A DNA stretch of 6,912 nt from Clostridiales bacterium (GTDB lineage Bacteria > Bacillota_A > Clostridia > Peptostreptococcales > Anaerovoracaceae). Position numbers and translations under genes: made by a program. The stretch's first letter is position 1, and every line of letters starts with the position of its first letter. The notes under the pieces are model-generated. The model was not told where the DNA came from. It ran no database searches and saw only the letters and a list, made by a program, of their open reading frames with translations. Shown in pieces: positions 5,476 to 6,912 of this stretch. The stretch spans positions 1 to 6,912 of the forward strand of contig SVCR01000090.1 in assembly GCA_015058265.1 (NCBI GenBank). Reading direction: 5' to 3'.

Positions 5476-6786
5476 TTATTTAGCGATATAACGAGTCTCG
5501 ATGTAATAACGTTTCTCGTTTGCCTCTCCCATTGAGAATGTCTTACGTGGGAGTGCTCCGTCAGCTGCAACAGCAGGGAAGAGGAGGAACTTGTCCATTG
5601 CAGGAAGCATGAAGCCTGCATTACCTTCTCTCATTGAGAGCTTGTTTACAGCCTCTGTTCCGTGGATGTAGTCGATATCGCAGACCTTTTCCTCTTTGAC
5701 CATGATGTCAAGAGCATGCTGGAGGCATCCGACTTCGAGTTTGCTCTCAGGTCCTTCGATGATTATCTTGCCTTTCTTGGTCAGTGTGATGAAAGGAATC
5801 TCGAATGCGCCTTCAGGAACTGCAGCGTCAGCATCTGCGATATATGCATGGCCGTTATTGCTGTCAAGATGAGCAACAGCTTTCTCTACAAGGTCCATGC
5901 CGGACTGACCGTTGTTTGCGAATAATACTCTGTGGATCGGCTCGAATACGATGCCCTCATCATGGATGTTCTCGATCTCGCAGAGTGCGTATCTTGCAGG
6001 GTGTCCTTCGATCTCTTCAGGAGAAAGTGTCTTCTTGATGTTTTCCCAAGCTGTCTTAGCGGTTGCCAGTGAGTGGTTTCCGTCGCCCATAGCCTGGAAG
6101 ATAACGTGACCGCTGCCGTATTTCTCTTCTGCCTTATCGTAAAGTCTGCTGAGCGCTTCCTGAGCTCCCTCAAGATCTTTCTCTTTGATAAAGCATCCTG
6201 TGATATGTCCGCCATCCATCATAAGGTCTGTATCGTAGATGACCTCCTTAGGCTGATCAACAAGAGGCTCAATGACTGTCTTGTCAGGGTCGTCTATAAG
6301 GATTATGATGTGCGGCATCTCTATAGGAGCGTCTCCTCTGATCCTCAGACGAGGAGGTATACGTTCTACTACTGTGCCCTCTGTAGCTCTTGTCAGAGAC
6401 TGCGAGCCCTTGCTGAAGTCATATGCTTCAAGATCTGTAGCTATTACCAGACCCCAACGCGAGCGGCCTTCAGCTGTTCTCTTGATGAGCATGCAACCCG
6501 GCTCCATCTTTCTGAGTGTTCCGTCTCCGAGATACTGATCCATTGTGGATCTTACTGCTTTGATCCTGTCTGCCTCATCCGGCTTGTCCAGATATAGTTC
6601 AGGGAGCATGAGTCTGAGTGTTGAAGGCGCGTTACCTACGATCTCTTCAACCTTGTCCCAGTATTCAGGTTCAGATGTGTACTGGTCGCAGGCTACTACT
6701 GCCCATTTGAAGTAGTCGGTTCCTTCTTTAGGGAGCATGATCTGCGGAATGTGCAGACCGAATTTGCTCCAATCATAAGTTGCCAT
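5476..6786 (-). CDS. DUF1015 family protein
   Basis: This 436-residue soluble protein has no signal peptide or membrane segment and matches the DUF1015 family (about 400-430 residues) in length and motifs. The N-terminus reads ...HIPQIMLPKEGTDYFKWAVVACDQYTSEPEYW. A central MGDGNHSLATAK (residues 233-244) is the family's DGNH/DGHH element. The C-terminus carries FMLPAMDKFLLFPAVAADG and LPRKTFSMGEANEKRYY. No reaction is established for the family that I can cite. In many bacteria it lies beside serine biosynthesis genes (serA, serC), and the DGNHS element recalls the DGHHR motif of ParB/Srx-fold free serine kinases, so a kinase-like or serine-linked role is conceivable but inferred. No ser genes are visible here, though the neighbour upstream of its promoter is beyond the edge. 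The start is fixed by GGAGG 9 bases before the ATG. It converges with the secreted protein gene. Confidence 0.92.
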   Translation of the reverse strand: MATYDWSKFGLHIPQIMLPKEGTDYFKWAVVACDQYTSEPEYWDKVEEIVGNAPSTLRLMLPELYLDKPDEADRIKAVRSTMDQYLGDGTLRKMEPGCMLIKRTAEGRSRWGLVIATDLEAYDFSKGSQSLTRATEGTVVERIPPRLRIRGDAPIEMPHIIILIDDPDKTVIEPLVDQPKEVIYDTDLMMDGGHITGCFIKEKDLEGAQEALSRLYDKAEEKYGSGHVIFQAMGDGNHSLATAKTAWENIKKTLSPEEIEGHPARYALCEIENIHDEGIVFEPIHRVLFANNGQSGMDLVEKAVAHLDSNNGHAYIADADAAVPEGAFEIPFITLTKKGKIIIEGPESKLEVGCLQHALDIMVKEEKVCDIDYIHGTEAVNKLSMREGNAGFMLPAMDKFLLFPAVAADGALPRKTFSMGEANEKRYYIETRYIAK

Positions 6787-6795
6787 TTCGTTTAT

Positions 6796-6800
6796 CCTCC
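6796..6800 (-). promoter_or_regulatory. Ribosome binding site of the DUF1015 gene
   Basis: On the minus strand GGAGG lies 9 bases before the ATG at 6786, confirming that start. Confidence 0.85.
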
Positions 6801-6835
6801 AATTTAGATTTAAGCTTCATAAAGCAATAAGGGTT

Positions 6836-6863
6836 ATTATACGGTTATTGTAGCATAAATCGA
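6836..6863 (-). promoter_or_regulatory. Candidate promoter of the DUF1015 gene
   Basis: On the minus strand a perfect TATAAT (6836-6841) is preceded after 16 bases by TCGATT (6858-6863), a weak -35. A second option is the extended -10 TGCTACAAT, with TACAAT at 6847-6852. Either would start transcription about 35-50 bases before the gene. The remaining AT-rich DNA to the window edge shows nothing else recognisable. Confidence 0.55.
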
Positions 6864-6912
6864 TTACGAATACCTATTAATAATGCAACCCAAACATAGT
6901 GGACGGATAAAA

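Noticed and set aside
6073..6597. Plus-strand open frame of 174 codons
   Set aside because: It lies opposite the DUF1015 gene, has no ribosome binding site and a cysteine-rich composition of no recognised family; it is a shadow of the real minus-strand gene.

Overview
The window looks like a chromosomal segment of an anaerobic Gram-positive bacterium of the Clostridia (Firmicutes). The reasons are strong GGAGG-type ribosome binding sites, AT-rich intergenic DNA around moderately GC-balanced genes, TGA used as a stop codon, a small two-gene ABC exporter of the kind common in Firmicutes, a DUF1015 protein, and a secreted C39-like protein with repeated beta domains. This is inference from gene content; I cannot name a genus.

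Layout from left to right. (1) Positions 1-1357 hold the end of a plus-strand operon: an ABC ATPase cut by the window edge, overlapping by 7 bases with a six-helix ABC-2 type permease. A terminator follows at 1451-1488. (2) Positions 1358-1978 are a gene-free, AT-rich stretch rich in short perfect inverted repeats. It contains a plausible promoter about 175 bases ahead of the next gene. (3) Positions 1979-3493 encode a PutP-type sodium/proline symporter, followed by a terminator at 3527-3558. (4) Positions 3714-5354 encode an exported protein with a signal peptide, a C39/papain-like cysteine peptidase domain and three tandem beta-sandwich-like repeats. Its leader is unusual: a good Shine-Dalgarno sequence faces an ATA codon, and a perfect GC-rich hairpin precedes the likely ATG. 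(5) A bidirectional terminator at 5393-5430 separates this gene from a convergent minus-strand DUF1015 gene (5476-6786), whose promoter lies near the right edge.

Apart from the ABC pair, the genes look like separate transcription units, each with its own promoter candidate and terminator. I see no mobile element, tRNA, rRNA, CRISPR array or defence system. Nothing supports a clear new multi-gene system. The most interesting points are the secreted peptidase architecture and its leader, the palindrome-rich putP upstream region, and the DGNHS motif of the DUF1015 protein.
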